Positions 1 through 7,995 are shown, counted from the stretch's first letter. The stretch: DNA of 64,000 nucleotides from Putridiphycobacter sp965230195 (GCA_965230195.1 OZ245997.1:4526001-4590000), one strand, 5' to 3'. The notes: generated by a model from the letters alone, not told the origin. Translations and numbers: made by a program.

Positions 1-148
1 TCCTAACTACACAAATGTTTTTACAGGGTTAGGTATAAGATTACATGCGAGAAAGGTTTATAAAACAATATTGAGATTGGATTATGGTGTAAAAGTTTCA
101 GACTCATATACCGGAGGATTTTCATTTGGAATTGATCAATTCTTTTAG
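1..148 (+). CDS. C-terminal end of an outer-membrane beta-barrel protein (partial)
   Basis: The frame starting at base 2 is open for 48 codons and stops at TAG 146-148; the start lies outside the window. The residues alternate polar and hydrophobic, contain the pattern LRLDYGVKVSDSYTGGFSFG, and end in DQFF. A C-terminal aromatic strand of this kind is the usual beta-signal recognised by the BAM complex, and the wording resembles the last strands of BamA/D15-type surface antigen barrels in Bacteroidota. Only the last strands are visible, so the exact family cannot be fixed. Confidence 0.55.
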   Translation, partial: PNYTNVFTGLGIRLHARKVYKTILRLDYGVKVSDSYTGGFSFGIDQFF

Positions 149-231
149 TTGAATGCCTCATTTTAGTCAACCTCAGCTGTATTTAATACGTTTTATAGAT
201 AGAGAAAACTGCATAAAATGGAATATTTTCA

Positions 232-239
232 TATATTTG
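232..239 (+). promoter_or_regulatory. Bacteroidota -7 promoter element of apaG
   Basis: TATATTTG matches the TAnnTTTG -7 consensus exactly and ends 7 bases before the ATG at 247. Transcription should therefore begin at or within a base or two of the start codon, giving a leaderless mRNA. Confidence 0.55.
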
Positions 240-246
240 TTTATAC

Positions 247-633
247 ATGGTAACTGGATTAACATATGGTGTTAAGATAAGTGTGGAGAGTATTTTCAGG
301 AAAGACTTATCGAATATTGAGAATAATATTTATTTTTTCAATTACCGTATTGTGATTGAAAATACCAATGCTTTCGATATTCAACTAATGAGTCGGTACT
401 GGCATATCTTCGATTCACTTAATCCGACAAAAATTGTTGAAGGTGAAGGTGTGGTTGGAGAGCAACCTATTATTAAACCGGGTCAAAAACATGTATACGT
501 CAGCGGTTCCGACCTTAACAGTGAAGTTGGCTACATGAAAGGTTTTTACAATTTTTTAAGAGTGGATACCAAAGAAATATTTAAAGCGGCTATTCCAAGG
601 TTTGAGCTAATTGCCAAGCCAAAACTAAATTGA
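247..633 (+). CDS. apaG: ApaG family protein (DUF525)
   Basis: The 128-residue product is a complete ApaG/DUF525 domain, an immunoglobulin-like beta-sandwich. The family signature GEGVVGEQP followed by I-x-PG is at about residues 66-79, and YxSG and MxGxYxF follow as in other members. ApaG is named for an effect on Ap4A levels and Co/Mg resistance in enterobacteria, but its biochemical activity is not settled. The length is typical. The gene is monocistronic, with its own promoter abutting the ATG, and lies 89 bases before pruA on the same strand. The family call is secure; the physiological role is not. Confidence 0.92.
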   Translation: MVTGLTYGVKISVESIFRKDLSNIENNIYFFNYRIVIENTNAFDIQLMSRYWHIFDSLNPTKIVEGEGVVGEQPIIKPGQKHVYVSGSDLNSEVGYMKGFYNFLRVDTKEIFKAAIPRFELIAKPKLN

Positions 634-652
634 TTTTCCCAACTTTTGCAAA

Positions 653-666
653 GTGATTTTAATCAC
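653..666 (+). promoter_or_regulatory. CRP/FNR-like dyad upstream of pruA
   Basis: GTGATTTTAATCAC is a perfect 14-base palindrome with the half-site spacing GTGA-N6-TCAC seen in CRP/FNR-family operators. Its centre lies about 41 bases before the transcription start predicted from the -7 box at 690-697, the position of a class II activator site. Function is inferred from pattern and spacing only. Confidence 0.4.
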
Positions 667-689
667 ATCTTTTATCTTATTTTTTTCCT

Positions 690-697
690 TATTTTTG
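690..697 (+). promoter_or_regulatory. -7 promoter element of pruA
   Basis: TATTTTTG matches TAnnTTTG and lies 25 bases before the pruA ATG at 723, in a T-rich leader. The GTGA-N6-TCAC dyad lies just upstream. Confidence 0.5.
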
Positions 698-722
698 TAT
701 TCTTTTTAAATACAAAAATTCT

Positions 723-2348
723 ATGTCAAACGCATTTTATTCAACGCCTGTTCCGGTAAACGAACCAGTGAAAGGCTATACTAAGGGAAGTTCGGAAAGA
801 AAAGAACTGCTCGATACCTATCAGGCTATGTACAACAGTACTATTGATGTACCAATGTATATCGGAGGTCGGGAAGTTGAGACTGATAATAAAATTTCAA
901 TGTCACCGCCACACGACAGAAATCATGTGCTTGGACATTTCAGTATGGGAACCAAAACCCATGTTCAGGAAGCAATTGATGCCGCTTTAGGAGCCAGGGA
1001 AAAATGGGCTGCTTTGTCATGGGAACAAAGGGCTGCCATCTTTTTAAGAGCAGCTGATCTTTTAGCCGGACCATTCAGAGCTAAAATGAATGCCGCTACC
1101 ATGTTGGCTCAATCAAAAAACGTAATGCAGGCTGAAATTGATGCAGCATGCGAATTGATAGATTTCTTCAGATTTAATGTGTCGTACCTACAACAGGTAT
1201 ATGGTGATCAGCCAGGCTCAAATCCAGGCATGTGGAATAGATTAGAGTACCGACCACTGGAAGGATTTATATTTGCAATTACCCCATTCAACTTTACCTC
1301 AATTGCCGCAAACTTGTGTTTTGCTCCTGCTTTAATGGGGAATGTTGTGGTATGGAAGCCGGCAGATTCTCAGGTTTATTCAGCAAAAGTAATTATGGAA
1401 TTATTTAAAGAAGCTGGTGTTCCTGATGGCGTGATCAATATGGTAACAGTTGACGGACCTGAAGCCGGAGATATTATTTTTAAACACCCTGATTTTGCAG
1501 GATTACACTTTACAGGTTCAACTGGTGTATTCCAGCATCTATGGAAAGAAATCGGAATGAATATCAGCACTTATAAATCTTACCCAAGAATTGTTGGTGA
1601 AACCGGAGGTAAAGACTTTATTATTGCCCACCGTTCAGCAAATGCAAGTGAAGTGGCAACAGGTATTTCAAGGGGAGCTTTCGAATTCCAGGGACAAAAA
1701 TGTTCTGCTGCATCAAGAGCATATGTACCATCAAATATTGCTGACGAAGTAATTGATATTTTAAAAACACAAGTCGGATCATTTAAAATGGGATCACCTG
1801 AAAATCCTGATAACTTTATCAATGCGGTTATTGATGAACGCGCATTTGATAAAATTGCGGGTTATATTGATTATATTAAAGATAGCAATGATGCGGAAAT
1901 TGTGATTGGTGGTGGCTATGATAAATCTAAAGGTTATTTTATTGAGCCAACAGTTGTTAAAACCAGTACCCCTAAGTACAGAACTATGTGCGAAGAAATT
2001 TTCGGGCCGGTACTGACTTTATATGTTTATGATGAAAATGCATATGAAGAAACTTTAAGGTTAGTTGATCAAACTTCTGAATACGCATTAACCGGTGCTG
2101 TGTTTGCCGTTGATCGTTACGCAATTGATCTGGCATTTAAAATTTTAGAAAACTCTGCAGGAAACTTCTATATCAACGATAAACCAACAGGAGCTGTGGT
2201 TGGACAACAACCTTTTGGAGGGGCAAGAAAATCCGGAACTAATGATAAAGCCGGATCTTACCTGAACCTGTTGAGATGGGTTTCGCCAAGAACGATAAAA
2301 GAAACATTTGTGCCGGCAACGGATTACAGATACCCTTTTTTAGGATAA
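723..2348 (+). CDS. pruA: L-glutamate gamma-semialdehyde (1-pyrroline-5-carboxylate) dehydrogenase
   Basis: This enzyme oxidises glutamate gamma-semialdehyde to glutamate with NAD+, the second step of proline catabolism, in the cytoplasm. The 541-residue length fits the stand-alone ALDH4-type enzyme, not the PutA fusion. The catalytic nucleophile is Cys327 in FQGQKCSAASR, and the general-base Glu293 lies in VGETGGKDF. PFNFTSIAANL and WKPAD mark the cofactor-binding core, and the C-terminal VVGQQPFGGARKSGTNDKAG segment is characteristic. No proline dehydrogenase gene is next to it. It is followed by a hairpin and has its own promoter, so it is probably a single-gene unit, possibly under a CRP/FNR-type activator. 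Confidence 0.96.
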   Translation: MSNAFYSTPVPVNEPVKGYTKGSSERKELLDTYQAMYNSTIDVPMYIGGREVETDNKISMSPPHDRNHVLGHFSMGTKTHVQEAIDAALGAREKWAALSWEQRAAIFLRAADLLAGPFRAKMNAATMLAQSKNVMQAEIDAACELIDFFRFNVSYLQQVYGDQPGSNPGMWNRLEYRPLEGFIFAITPFNFTSIAANLCFAPALMGNVVVWKPADSQVYSAKVIMELFKEAGVPDGVINMVTVDGPEAGDIIFKHPDFAGLHFTGSTGVFQHLWKEIGMNISTYKSYPRIVGETGGKDFIIAHRSANASEVATGISRGAFEFQGQKCSAASRAYVPSNIADEVIDILKTQVGSFKMGSPENPDNFINAVIDERAFDKIAGYIDYIKDSNDAEIVIGGGYDKSKGYFIEPTVVKTSTPKYRTMCEEIFGPVLTLYVYDENAYEETLRLVDQTSEYALTGAVFAVDRYAIDLAFKILENSAGNFYINDKPTGAVVGQQPFGGARKSGTNDKAGSYLNLLRWVSPRTIKETFVPATDYRYPFLG

Positions 2349-2358
2349 AACAAAATAC

Positions 2359-2388
2359 AATCCCTGTAATTAGCTAATTACAGGGATT
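2359..2388 (+). terminator. Perfect 15-bp hairpin after pruA
   Basis: Bases 2359-2373 and 2374-2388 are exact inverted copies with no loop bases besides those at the stem tip (core CCCTGTAATTAG / CTAATTACAGGG). It starts 11 bases after the pruA stop. The following bases are only moderately T-rich, so termination efficiency is uncertain. Confidence 0.65.
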
Positions 2389-2410
2389 ATTGTCTAATCA
2401 CTAATTTGAT

Positions 2411-3229
2411 ATGAGTCAGAAATTTATTGATATTGACAAAATTGTTGACGAAAAAAATCCTAAACTAAGAAAGTGGTTGCCTAAATTTTTATTCAACTAC
2501 TTGAAAAGAATTGTCCGTCAGCGGGAAGTGAATCAAATTTTAAATGAAACTAAAGATTTAAAGGACTATGAATTCTGTGAATATGTTCTGAATCAGTTTA
2601 ATATTAAAATTGAAACCAGTGGTTTAGAAAATATCCCACTAAAAGAAGGGGCTATTTTTGCCGCAAACCATCCATTGGGAGGACTTGATGCTCTGGCTAT
2701 TATTAAATCAGTAACCCCTATTCGTTCGGATATCAAATTTGTAGTTAACGACATCTTGCTCCACCTTAAAAATTTAAGCGGATTATTTGTTGGAGTAAAT
2801 AAACATGGCTCTAATTCCAAAGCTTCACTGGCAGCCTTAAACGAAGAGTTTTCATCCGATCAGGCCATCTTTGTTTTTCCTGCAGGTTTGGTTAGTCGGA
2901 AAAAGAAAGGAGTTGTTGAAGATCTGGAATGGAAAAAAACCTTTATCTCCAGATCAAAAAAATTTAAAAAAGACATTATTCCTGTTTTTTTAGATGGTGA
3001 ATTATCAAATTTTTTCTACAATTTGTCTAACTTTAGAGAAAGGTTTGGTGTGAAAACTAATATTGAAATGCTTTACCTGGTTAATGAATTGTTCAAACAG
3101 AAAAATAAAACTTACCAACTGCATTTCGGACCACCAATTTCGTATGAAACCTTCGACAAATCGAAATCCGATATCGAATGGGCACAATACGTCAAAACAA
3201 GAGTTTACAAACTAAAGAATGAAAATTAA
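2411..3229 (+). CDS. Lysophospholipid/ornithine-glycine lipid O-acyltransferase (GlsA-like)
   Basis: This 272-residue PlsC-superfamily acyltransferase is predicted to esterify a hydroxy-acyl amino acid at the inner membrane. The acyltransferase block I appears as NHPLGGLD, with His87 and Asp93, which gives HX5D where classical PlsC has HX4D. FPAGLVSRKKKG near residue 155 corresponds to the FPEG(T/S) block. Its stop overlaps by 11 bases the start of a GNAT-type acyltransferase gene, the pairing reported for glsA/glsB of Bacteroides, which make glycine lipids. OlsA-like ornithine-lipid synthesis is the alternative. The enzyme class is secure; the amino acid substrate is inferred. Confidence 0.8.
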   Translation: MSQKFIDIDKIVDEKNPKLRKWLPKFLFNYLKRIVRQREVNQILNETKDLKDYEFCEYVLNQFNIKIETSGLENIPLKEGAIFAANHPLGGLDALAIIKSVTPIRSDIKFVVNDILLHLKNLSGLFVGVNKHGSNSKASLAALNEEFSSDQAIFVFPAGLVSRKKKGVVEDLEWKKTFISRSKKFKKDIIPVFLDGELSNFFYNLSNFRERFGVKTNIEMLYLVNELFKQKNKTYQLHFGPPISYETFDKSKSDIEWAQYVKTRVYKLKNEN

Positions 3230-4139
3230 TTTAGACTATATTTTACCAAAAGTTGACCCTGCGTTAATTAAAAAGGAATTAACCAGAGAAAAATTTGTCC
3301 GAAATACCAATAAGTTAAACAATGAAATCTATATTGTAAATCATCACAACTCTCCTAATGTTATGCAGGAGATTGGCAGATTAAGAGAATTGACATTTGC
3401 CAGTGCAGGTGGAGGTACGGGAAAAGCTGTCGATATTGATGAATTTGATACAGCATCCAATTGCTATGACCAACTCATTGTTTATTCACCCGAAGATCAG
3501 GAAATCCTTGGAGGATATCGTTTTATAGACTGTAATAAGGCCATAAGAGGCAATGAAATAGACCTTTCAACTGCACATTATTTTAAATTTTCAGAATCAT
3601 TTATTAGCGATTACCTACCCTATACCGTTGAGTTAGGAAGGTCATGGATACAACCTAAATTTCAACCGGCCAATTCAAGAAAAGGATTATTTTCATTAGA
3701 TAATTTATGGGATGGTCTTGGTGCAATTGTAGTGGAAAACCCAAGGGTGAAGTATTTTTTTGGGAAAGTAACCATGTATGAAAGTTATAACAAGGAAGCT
3801 AAATCCTTGATACTCTCTTTTATGCACCATTATTTTCCGGATCATGAAAATTTAACTACCCCAATCAATAGTCTGGATATCAATATAAAAAATGACGCTA
3901 TTCTGAATATTGTTAAAGGCTTGGAATTTAATGAAGGGTATAAACAATTACAGTCTTTGGTCAGACAACAGGGTACTAAGATTCCACCATTAATTAATAA
4001 CTATATGGGGTTGTCTTCAACTATGAAAACATTTGGTACTGCAATAAATCCCGACTTTGGAGATGTGGATGAAACTGCCATTTTGATTACCATTGGCGAT
4101 ATCTTTAACGAAAAGAAAGAAAGACATCTCGACTATTAA
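3219..4139 (+). CDS. N-acyltransferase for amino-acid lipid synthesis (GlsB/OlsB-like, GNAT fold)
   Basis: The 306-residue product resembles the OlsB/GlsB N-acyltransferases that transfer a 3-hydroxy fatty acid from ACP to the amine of ornithine or glycine. Visible family marks are the LRELTFASAGGGTGK stretch near residue 50, the YRFIDC strand, and VELGRSWIQPKFQPA near residue 130, with a C-terminal extension as in Bacteroidota members. The gene overlaps the upstream O-acyltransferase by 11 bases, so the two are almost certainly translated from one mRNA and act in sequence. It would supply N-acyl amino acid to its partner. Glycine is the likely substrate by lineage; this cannot be proven from sequence. 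Confidence 0.8.
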   Translation: MKINLDYILPKVDPALIKKELTREKFVRNTNKLNNEIYIVNHHNSPNVMQEIGRLRELTFASAGGGTGKAVDIDEFDTASNCYDQLIVYSPEDQEILGGYRFIDCNKAIRGNEIDLSTAHYFKFSESFISDYLPYTVELGRSWIQPKFQPANSRKGLFSLDNLWDGLGAIVVENPRVKYFFGKVTMYESYNKEAKSLILSFMHHYFPDHENLTTPINSLDINIKNDAILNIVKGLEFNEGYKQLQSLVRQQGTKIPPLINNYMGLSSTMKTFGTAINPDFGDVDETAILITIGDIFNEKKERHLDY

Positions 4140-4196
4140 CTTCTAAACTGTGTATTTAAATTAGTGAACTGTGCCAATTAACCAGTCATTTATTTT

Positions 4197-4204
4197 TATT
4201 TTTG
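4197..4204 (+). promoter_or_regulatory. -7 promoter element of the lipoprotein gene
   Basis: TATTTTTG matches TAnnTTTG. Its position means that the upstream GTG at 4171 cannot be the start from this promoter; the ATG at 4210 or, more likely, 4219 is used. Confidence 0.5.
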
Positions 4205-4218
4205 CACAAATGCTTTTT

Positions 4219-5283
4219 ATGATAAGAAAAACTGCCGCTCTATTAGCAATTCTTGCTTTTACGCTTAGCTCGTGTGAATCAAAGATCAATATTAATGCAG
4301 ATTACTCAACTACTCCTATTATATTTGGATTACTGGATCATGCGGATTCTGTTCATTACATAAAAATCACCAAAACTTTCCTGGGAGAGGGCAACAATTT
4401 TGAATTTGCCAAAGTAGCTGATTCCAGTTATTTCAGAAATGTAAGCGCAAAAGTTGTTGAATTGTATCAGGGAGCTGAAACAGGCAGGGAGTGGAGTTTA
4501 AAAGATTCTACAATCAACACTAAGGCAGATGGTGTTTTTTACAATCCTTCTCAAAAAGTTTATGTATTCTATGAAAATGACTTAAAAGAAGATCACGAAT
4601 ACAAATTAATTGCCAACCTTAACGAAGGTGAGCATCAAATAGATGCCACTACCAGCATGATAGATGGTTTTAAGTACAATTTGTTTAACCTCTCTAAATT
4701 AAACTTTGCTGCTTTAAATGCCAGTCAGACCGGAAACTATAAAATTGCAAAAATCTATTATGATGAAGCTCTAAATGCGCAACGGTATCAAACCTACTTT
4801 GTGTTTACCATTCGGGAAACTTATGCAGATAACTCAACAAAATTGGTCAAACTAAAATGGATCAATTCTGTTTATAATGGTATTAATGACGAGGACATCA
4901 ATCCTGACAATCCAAAAGATCAAATTGTAACATTTTCAGGAGAAGGTTTTTACCAATTCATTCAAAGTCAACTTGAAGTAGACGAAAATGTAACAAGGCG
5001 AGAGCTTGTACAGTCTAAACTTGTTACCGAAATTGCTCATAAAGAACTGGTACGTTATATGGACATTTCAGAACCTTCTTCCAGCCTGGCACAAAGCACA
5101 CCGTTATTTACCAATGTTAATGGTGGGTTGGGCATATTTTCAAGCAGACATATTTCAGAAATTGAAAATATTGAAATGGTATCCACATCAATTGAAGAGC
5201 TTTGTACCGGACAATACACCACTTTATTGAGATTCTGTTCAAGCGACCCTTCTCATACTGAAGAATTGTTTTACTGTGATTGA
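4219..5283 (+). CDS. Secreted lipoprotein, DUF4249-like
   Basis: The product (354 residues from this start) begins MIRKTAALLAILAFTLSSC, a signal peptide with a lipobox and Cys19 as the lipidated residue. A longer frame opens at GTG 4171, but the -7 box at 4197-4204 sits inside that extension, so the ATG at 4219 (or 4210) is preferred. The order of strands after the Cys resembles DUF4249 lipoproteins, which are often encoded beside TonB-dependent receptors; no receptor is present here. It is predicted to be anchored in the outer membrane or periplasm. It lies 79 bases after the acyltransferase operon and 19 bases before the sugar transferase. Function is unknown. Confidence 0.65.
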   Translation: MIRKTAALLAILAFTLSSCESKININADYSTTPIIFGLLDHADSVHYIKITKTFLGEGNNFEFAKVADSSYFRNVSAKVVELYQGAETGREWSLKDSTINTKADGVFYNPSQKVYVFYENDLKEDHEYKLIANLNEGEHQIDATTSMIDGFKYNLFNLSKLNFAALNASQTGNYKIAKIYYDEALNAQRYQTYFVFTIRETYADNSTKLVKLKWINSVYNGINDEDINPDNPKDQIVTFSGEGFYQFIQSQLEVDENVTRRELVQSKLVTEIAHKELVRYMDISEPSSSLAQSTPLFTNVNGGLGIFSSRHISEIENIEMVSTSIEELCTGQYTTLLRFCSSDPSHTEELFYCD

Positions 5284-5302
5284 TATTTAGTACCTTTCTC
5301 CT

Positions 5303-5842
5303 GTGAAATGGTTACTGAATGTTTTTACTGCAAGTTTCTTACTGGTATTATTAGCACCTCTTCTTCTGATAGTAGCTGTTTGTATTATTCTTATTGATCA
5401 TACCTCGCCCTTTTTCCTGCAAGACAGAATTGGTTTAAATAGAAGTACTTTCACAATCTATAAATTAAAAACCATGAAGGGAGGTAAAGTCACAAAATTT
5501 GGGGCAATACTCCGGAGAACCGGTATTGATGAGCTGCCCCAATTAATTAATATTATTAAAGGCAATTTAAATTTCATTGGCCCCAGACCATTAATGGTAT
5601 CAGATATTGAAAGACTGGGGTGGACTACCTCATACTATGATTTCAGATGGAATATTAAGCCCGGCCTGACCGGCCTGGCGCAACTTTCTCCAGTTTGCCA
5701 TCAAAAGGTAAGTCTGTTTTGGGATAGATATTATGTTAATCACCATACAATGGGGCTTAACTTAAAAATACTACTGGCCTCATTGTCAATCCCTGTAATT
5801 GGCAAAGATAAAATGAAATCATTCTTAAAGTCTATAAAATGA
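5303..5842 (+). CDS. Polyprenyl-phosphate sugar phosphotransferase (PglC/WcaJ core type)
   Basis: This 179-residue monotopic phosphoglycosyl transferase moves a sugar-1-phosphate from a UDP-sugar to undecaprenyl phosphate, the first membrane step of a glycan chain. A hydrophobic re-entrant helix covers residues 8-32. The substrate motif DRIGLNRSTFTIYKLKTMKG follows, then the catalytic Asp76-Glu77 dyad in RTGIDELPQLIN, and FIGPRPL. The size equals the minimal PglC-type enzyme. The start is GTG at 5303, with no in-frame ATG close by. Its end overlaps the next gene by 4 bases (ATGA), tying it to a GAPDH-like dehydrogenase. No other glycan-assembly genes are adjacent, which is unusual for this family. 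Confidence 0.88.
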   Translation: MKWLLNVFTASFLLVLLAPLLLIVAVCIILIDHTSPFFLQDRIGLNRSTFTIYKLKTMKGGKVTKFGAILRRTGIDELPQLINIIKGNLNFIGPRPLMVSDIERLGWTTSYYDFRWNIKPGLTGLAQLSPVCHQKVSLFWDRYYVNHHTMGLNLKILLASLSIPVIGKDKMKSFLKSIK

Positions 5843-6840
5843 AAATCTGCATTAATGGTATTGGCAATATTGGTACCACCCTCGCTCTAATCCTAAACGA
5901 CTATAAATCATACCTTGGAATTGAGTCTGTCATATGCTATAAAAACCTATTCCGTCCCTGGCAAATGGTTGATTTGGATTTTCTGAAAGCAAAAGGAATT
6001 AAGGTTATATCTTCAGATGCTCAATCACTGGAAACGGTTTTAAATAATGTTGATTTTGTTTTTGATACCACTTCAAACGGGATGGGGTTAAAGAATAAAG
6101 TGCAGTATCAAAAACATAGCAACCTGATGGGGGCTATTGCGCAGGGCAGTGAAAAGAATTTTGGTATACCTTTTATGAGCGGTATTGATCAGGATATCAG
6201 CTCATCAAAATTTACTCAGATTGTTTCCTGTAATACACATGGTGCGGCCAGTTTACTGCAGTTAGTAACCGGTAATCGACTTGAAAAACTTGAATCTGCG
6301 GATTTTGTAGTAGTACGAAGGTCAGAAGATTTAGGAAATCATGAACGTTTGGTCACTGCTAATGTGGTAGCAAGACACCTCTCCCCTGTTACAGGTACTC
6401 ATCATGCTATTGACGTTAAAGATATGTTTAACAGCATTAATATCAACTGTAATATTACCTCATCCGATATTACCACACCAAGTCAACTCATGCATGGTAC
6501 CCGGTTTAATATTCAATTAAAGGATAAATTTGATCCGGAAACACTTCATTCAAAAATCAAGAAAAATCCGTTTATTGCCACAACCCAAAAATTTGATTCT
6601 AATCAAATTTTTGAACTGGGAAGACGCTACGGAAAATATGGCAGGATTTTTAATCATATAATACTGGTCAAAAATAACCTGTTAATCACTGAAAACAGTA
6701 TCAAAGGTTGGGCATTTGTTCCTCAGGAAGGCAATACCATTATTTCAACCATTGATGCCTTTACAAGGATGGTCAAATTGCAAAACCGGGCTGAGGCCAT
6801 CACAAAAATTAAGTCTGACTTGCTCCAGGATTTATGGTAG
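5839..6840 (+). CDS. Archaeal-type (class II) GAPDH-like dehydrogenase
   Basis: The 333-residue protein begins with a Rossmann motif, INGIGNIGTTLA. Several blocks parallel archaeal class II glyceraldehyde-3-phosphate dehydrogenase: SCNTHG with a candidate nucleophile Cys131, VVRRSEDLGNHE near 158, THHAIDVKDMF with His188/His189, and PSQLMHGTRF. Catalytic Cys and His equivalents are thus retained, but overall divergence is high. The overlap with a sugar phosphotransferase argues for a role in sugar or glycan precursor chemistry, not glycolysis. The substrate is unknown. It could be a semialdehyde dehydrogenase of the same fold. Seen: motifs and overlap; inferred: homology depth and role. Confidence 0.6.
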   Translation: MKICINGIGNIGTTLALILNDYKSYLGIESVICYKNLFRPWQMVDLDFLKAKGIKVISSDAQSLETVLNNVDFVFDTTSNGMGLKNKVQYQKHSNLMGAIAQGSEKNFGIPFMSGIDQDISSSKFTQIVSCNTHGAASLLQLVTGNRLEKLESADFVVVRRSEDLGNHERLVTANVVARHLSPVTGTHHAIDVKDMFNSININCNITSSDITTPSQLMHGTRFNIQLKDKFDPETLHSKIKKNPFIATTQKFDSNQIFELGRRYGKYGRIFNHIILVKNNLLITENSIKGWAFVPQEGNTIISTIDAFTRMVKLQNRAEAITKIKSDLLQDLW

Positions 6841-6899
6841 TGTAATATTTGTCACTATTTAATGCTTAAGGTCAGGTTACCTTAGCGCCAAAAAACAAT

Positions 6900-7208
6900 A
6901 TGGGACTATTATCAGAACTTTTCAAAGGCAAAACAAAAAAACAAGAACAGATCAATGCAATTTTAGAACAAGACGGAATTATTATTGATGTCAGAACACC
7001 TCAGGAATTTAAATCAGGTCATGTCACCGGATCACGAAATATTCCTCTATCAGATATTAAAAATAATATTGAGTTTATCAAAAAGCTTAATAAACCGGTA
7101 GTTTTATGTTGTGCATCAGGCATGCGGAGTGCACAGGCAACAAATATTTTAAAAGGAGCAGGAATCGACGCCATTAATGCCGGTAGCTGGCGATCGCTAG
7201 TCAGTTAG
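6900..7208 (+). CDS. Single-domain rhodanese-like protein
   Basis: This 102-residue cytoplasmic protein has the rhodanese fold: DVRTPQEFKSGHVTGSRNIPL at about residues 30-50 and the active loop CASGMR with Cys71. Such proteins carry sulfane sulfur as a persulfide. There is no signal peptide, but the first 15 residues (MGLLSELFKGKTKKQ) resemble the short amphipathic lead of many Bacteroidota rhodaneses. Its last 12 bases overlap the 3' end of convergent aroK. The exact sulfur acceptor is unknown. Confidence 0.88.
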   Translation: MGLLSELFKGKTKKQEQINAILEQDGIIIDVRTPQEFKSGHVTGSRNIPLSDIKNNIEFIKKLNKPVVLCCASGMRSAQATNILKGAGIDAINAGSWRSLVS

Positions 7209-7718
7209 TTGCATAATTCTTTCTACAAGCAGGTCTAATTTTGTTTTAGACATATTTTCAGCTTCAAAAATTAAATCAGCCTGCTCGTAGTATATCAATC
7301 TTTCATCAAGCATAGCTTCTATTTTATTTGTCAGGACTCCAATATCTTTTTTATAAGGTTCTAAAAGCGGACGGACACTTTTAGCATGAAACAACCGGTT
7401 AGCTAATACTGCAGTATTAAGTGACAGGTAAACCACCAAACCTTTTTGCTTTAGTAAGTCAATATTGTCATTAAAACATGGTGTACCACCTCCAAGCGAT
7501 ATTATGGCATTCTCTATATTAGCTTTTTCTAACCATTCACGCTCAAGTGTTCTGAAATAGGCCTCCCCTTTTAACTCAAAAATAGATTGTACAGATAGAT
7601 TTTCCAGTTCAGAAAGCACCTGGTCCAAATCAACAAAATCGCGTTTCATCCGGGAAGCCAACTTCTTCCCTATAGTGGATTTTCCACTGCCCATAAAGCC
7701 GATCAGAAAGATATTCAT
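7197..7718 (-). CDS. aroK: Shikimate kinase
   Basis: Shikimate kinase phosphorylates shikimate at the 3-OH with ATP in the chorismate pathway. The 173-residue product shows the Walker A motif GFMGSGKST at residues 7-15, the shikimate-binding DLD (FVDLDQ) near residue 33, GGGTPCF near residue 77, and the lid motif RPLLEP near residue 118. Length is normal. It is convergent with the rhodanese gene, overlapping by 12 bases. A -7 box ends four bases upstream of its ATG, so the mRNA is probably leaderless. No other aromatic pathway genes are nearby. Confidence 0.95.
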   Translation of the reverse strand: MNIFLIGFMGSGKSTIGKKLASRMKRDFVDLDQVLSELENLSVQSIFELKGEAYFRTLEREWLEKANIENAIISLGGGTPCFNDNIDLLKQKGLVVYLSLNTAVLANRLFHAKSVRPLLEPYKKDIGVLTNKIEAMLDERLIYYEQADLIFEAENMSKTKLDLLVERIMQLTD

Positions 7719-7722
7719 GAGC

Positions 7723-7730
7723 CAAATATA
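7723..7730 (-). promoter_or_regulatory. -7 promoter element of aroK
   Basis: On the minus strand this reads TATATTTG, an exact TAnnTTTG, ending only four bases before the aroK start codon at 7718. Confidence 0.55.
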
Positions 7731-7876
7731 AGTATTACCAAATGTTATCTTAATACCTCAATTATGAATCCGTTTACAAGCGAAAAAAACAAGAATAAAA
7801 CACAACCACAAATCACTAATAACCAACGCACTAACTACACACCTAAAATTAATTTAAATTATTTTGTTTTTTTATT

Positions 7877-7906
7877 TTGTGATTATACAAAAAGTATATA
7901 TATTTG
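7877..7906 (+). promoter_or_regulatory. Promoter of tRNA-Lys
   Basis: A TTG at 7877-7879 (-33) is followed after 19 bases by TATATTTG at 7899-7906 (-7), the Bacteroidota housekeeping promoter layout. The tRNA begins 17 bases downstream. Confidence 0.65.
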
Positions 7907-7922
7907 CCCCCGCAAACACGGA

Positions 7923-7995
7923 GATCTGGTAGCTCAGTCGGTAGAGCATCTCCCTTTTAAGGAGAGGGTCCTGGGTTCGAGCCCCAGCCAGATCA
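7923..7995 (+). tRNA. tRNA-Lys (anticodon TTT)
   Basis: The 73 bases fold as a complete cloverleaf. The acceptor stem is GATCTGG/CCAGATC (seven perfect pairs), the D arm is GCTC-AGTCGGTA-GAGC, the anticodon arm is TCTCC-CTTTTAA-GGAGA with anticodon TTT at the loop centre, and the T arm is CTGGG-TTCGAGC-CCCAG. The discriminator is A7995. CCA is not encoded. A promoter lies just upstream and a terminator hairpin just downstream, so it is transcribed alone. Confidence 0.97.

Noticed and set aside
4171..4218. GTG start for the DUF4249-like lipoprotein
   Set aside because: The -7 box at 4197-4204 lies inside this extension, and the signal peptide begins properly at 4219.
6867..6884. Terminator from the inverted repeat TAAGGT-N6-ACCTTA
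   Set aside because: The stem is only six pairs with no T tract; it may be chance or part of the rhodanese leader.
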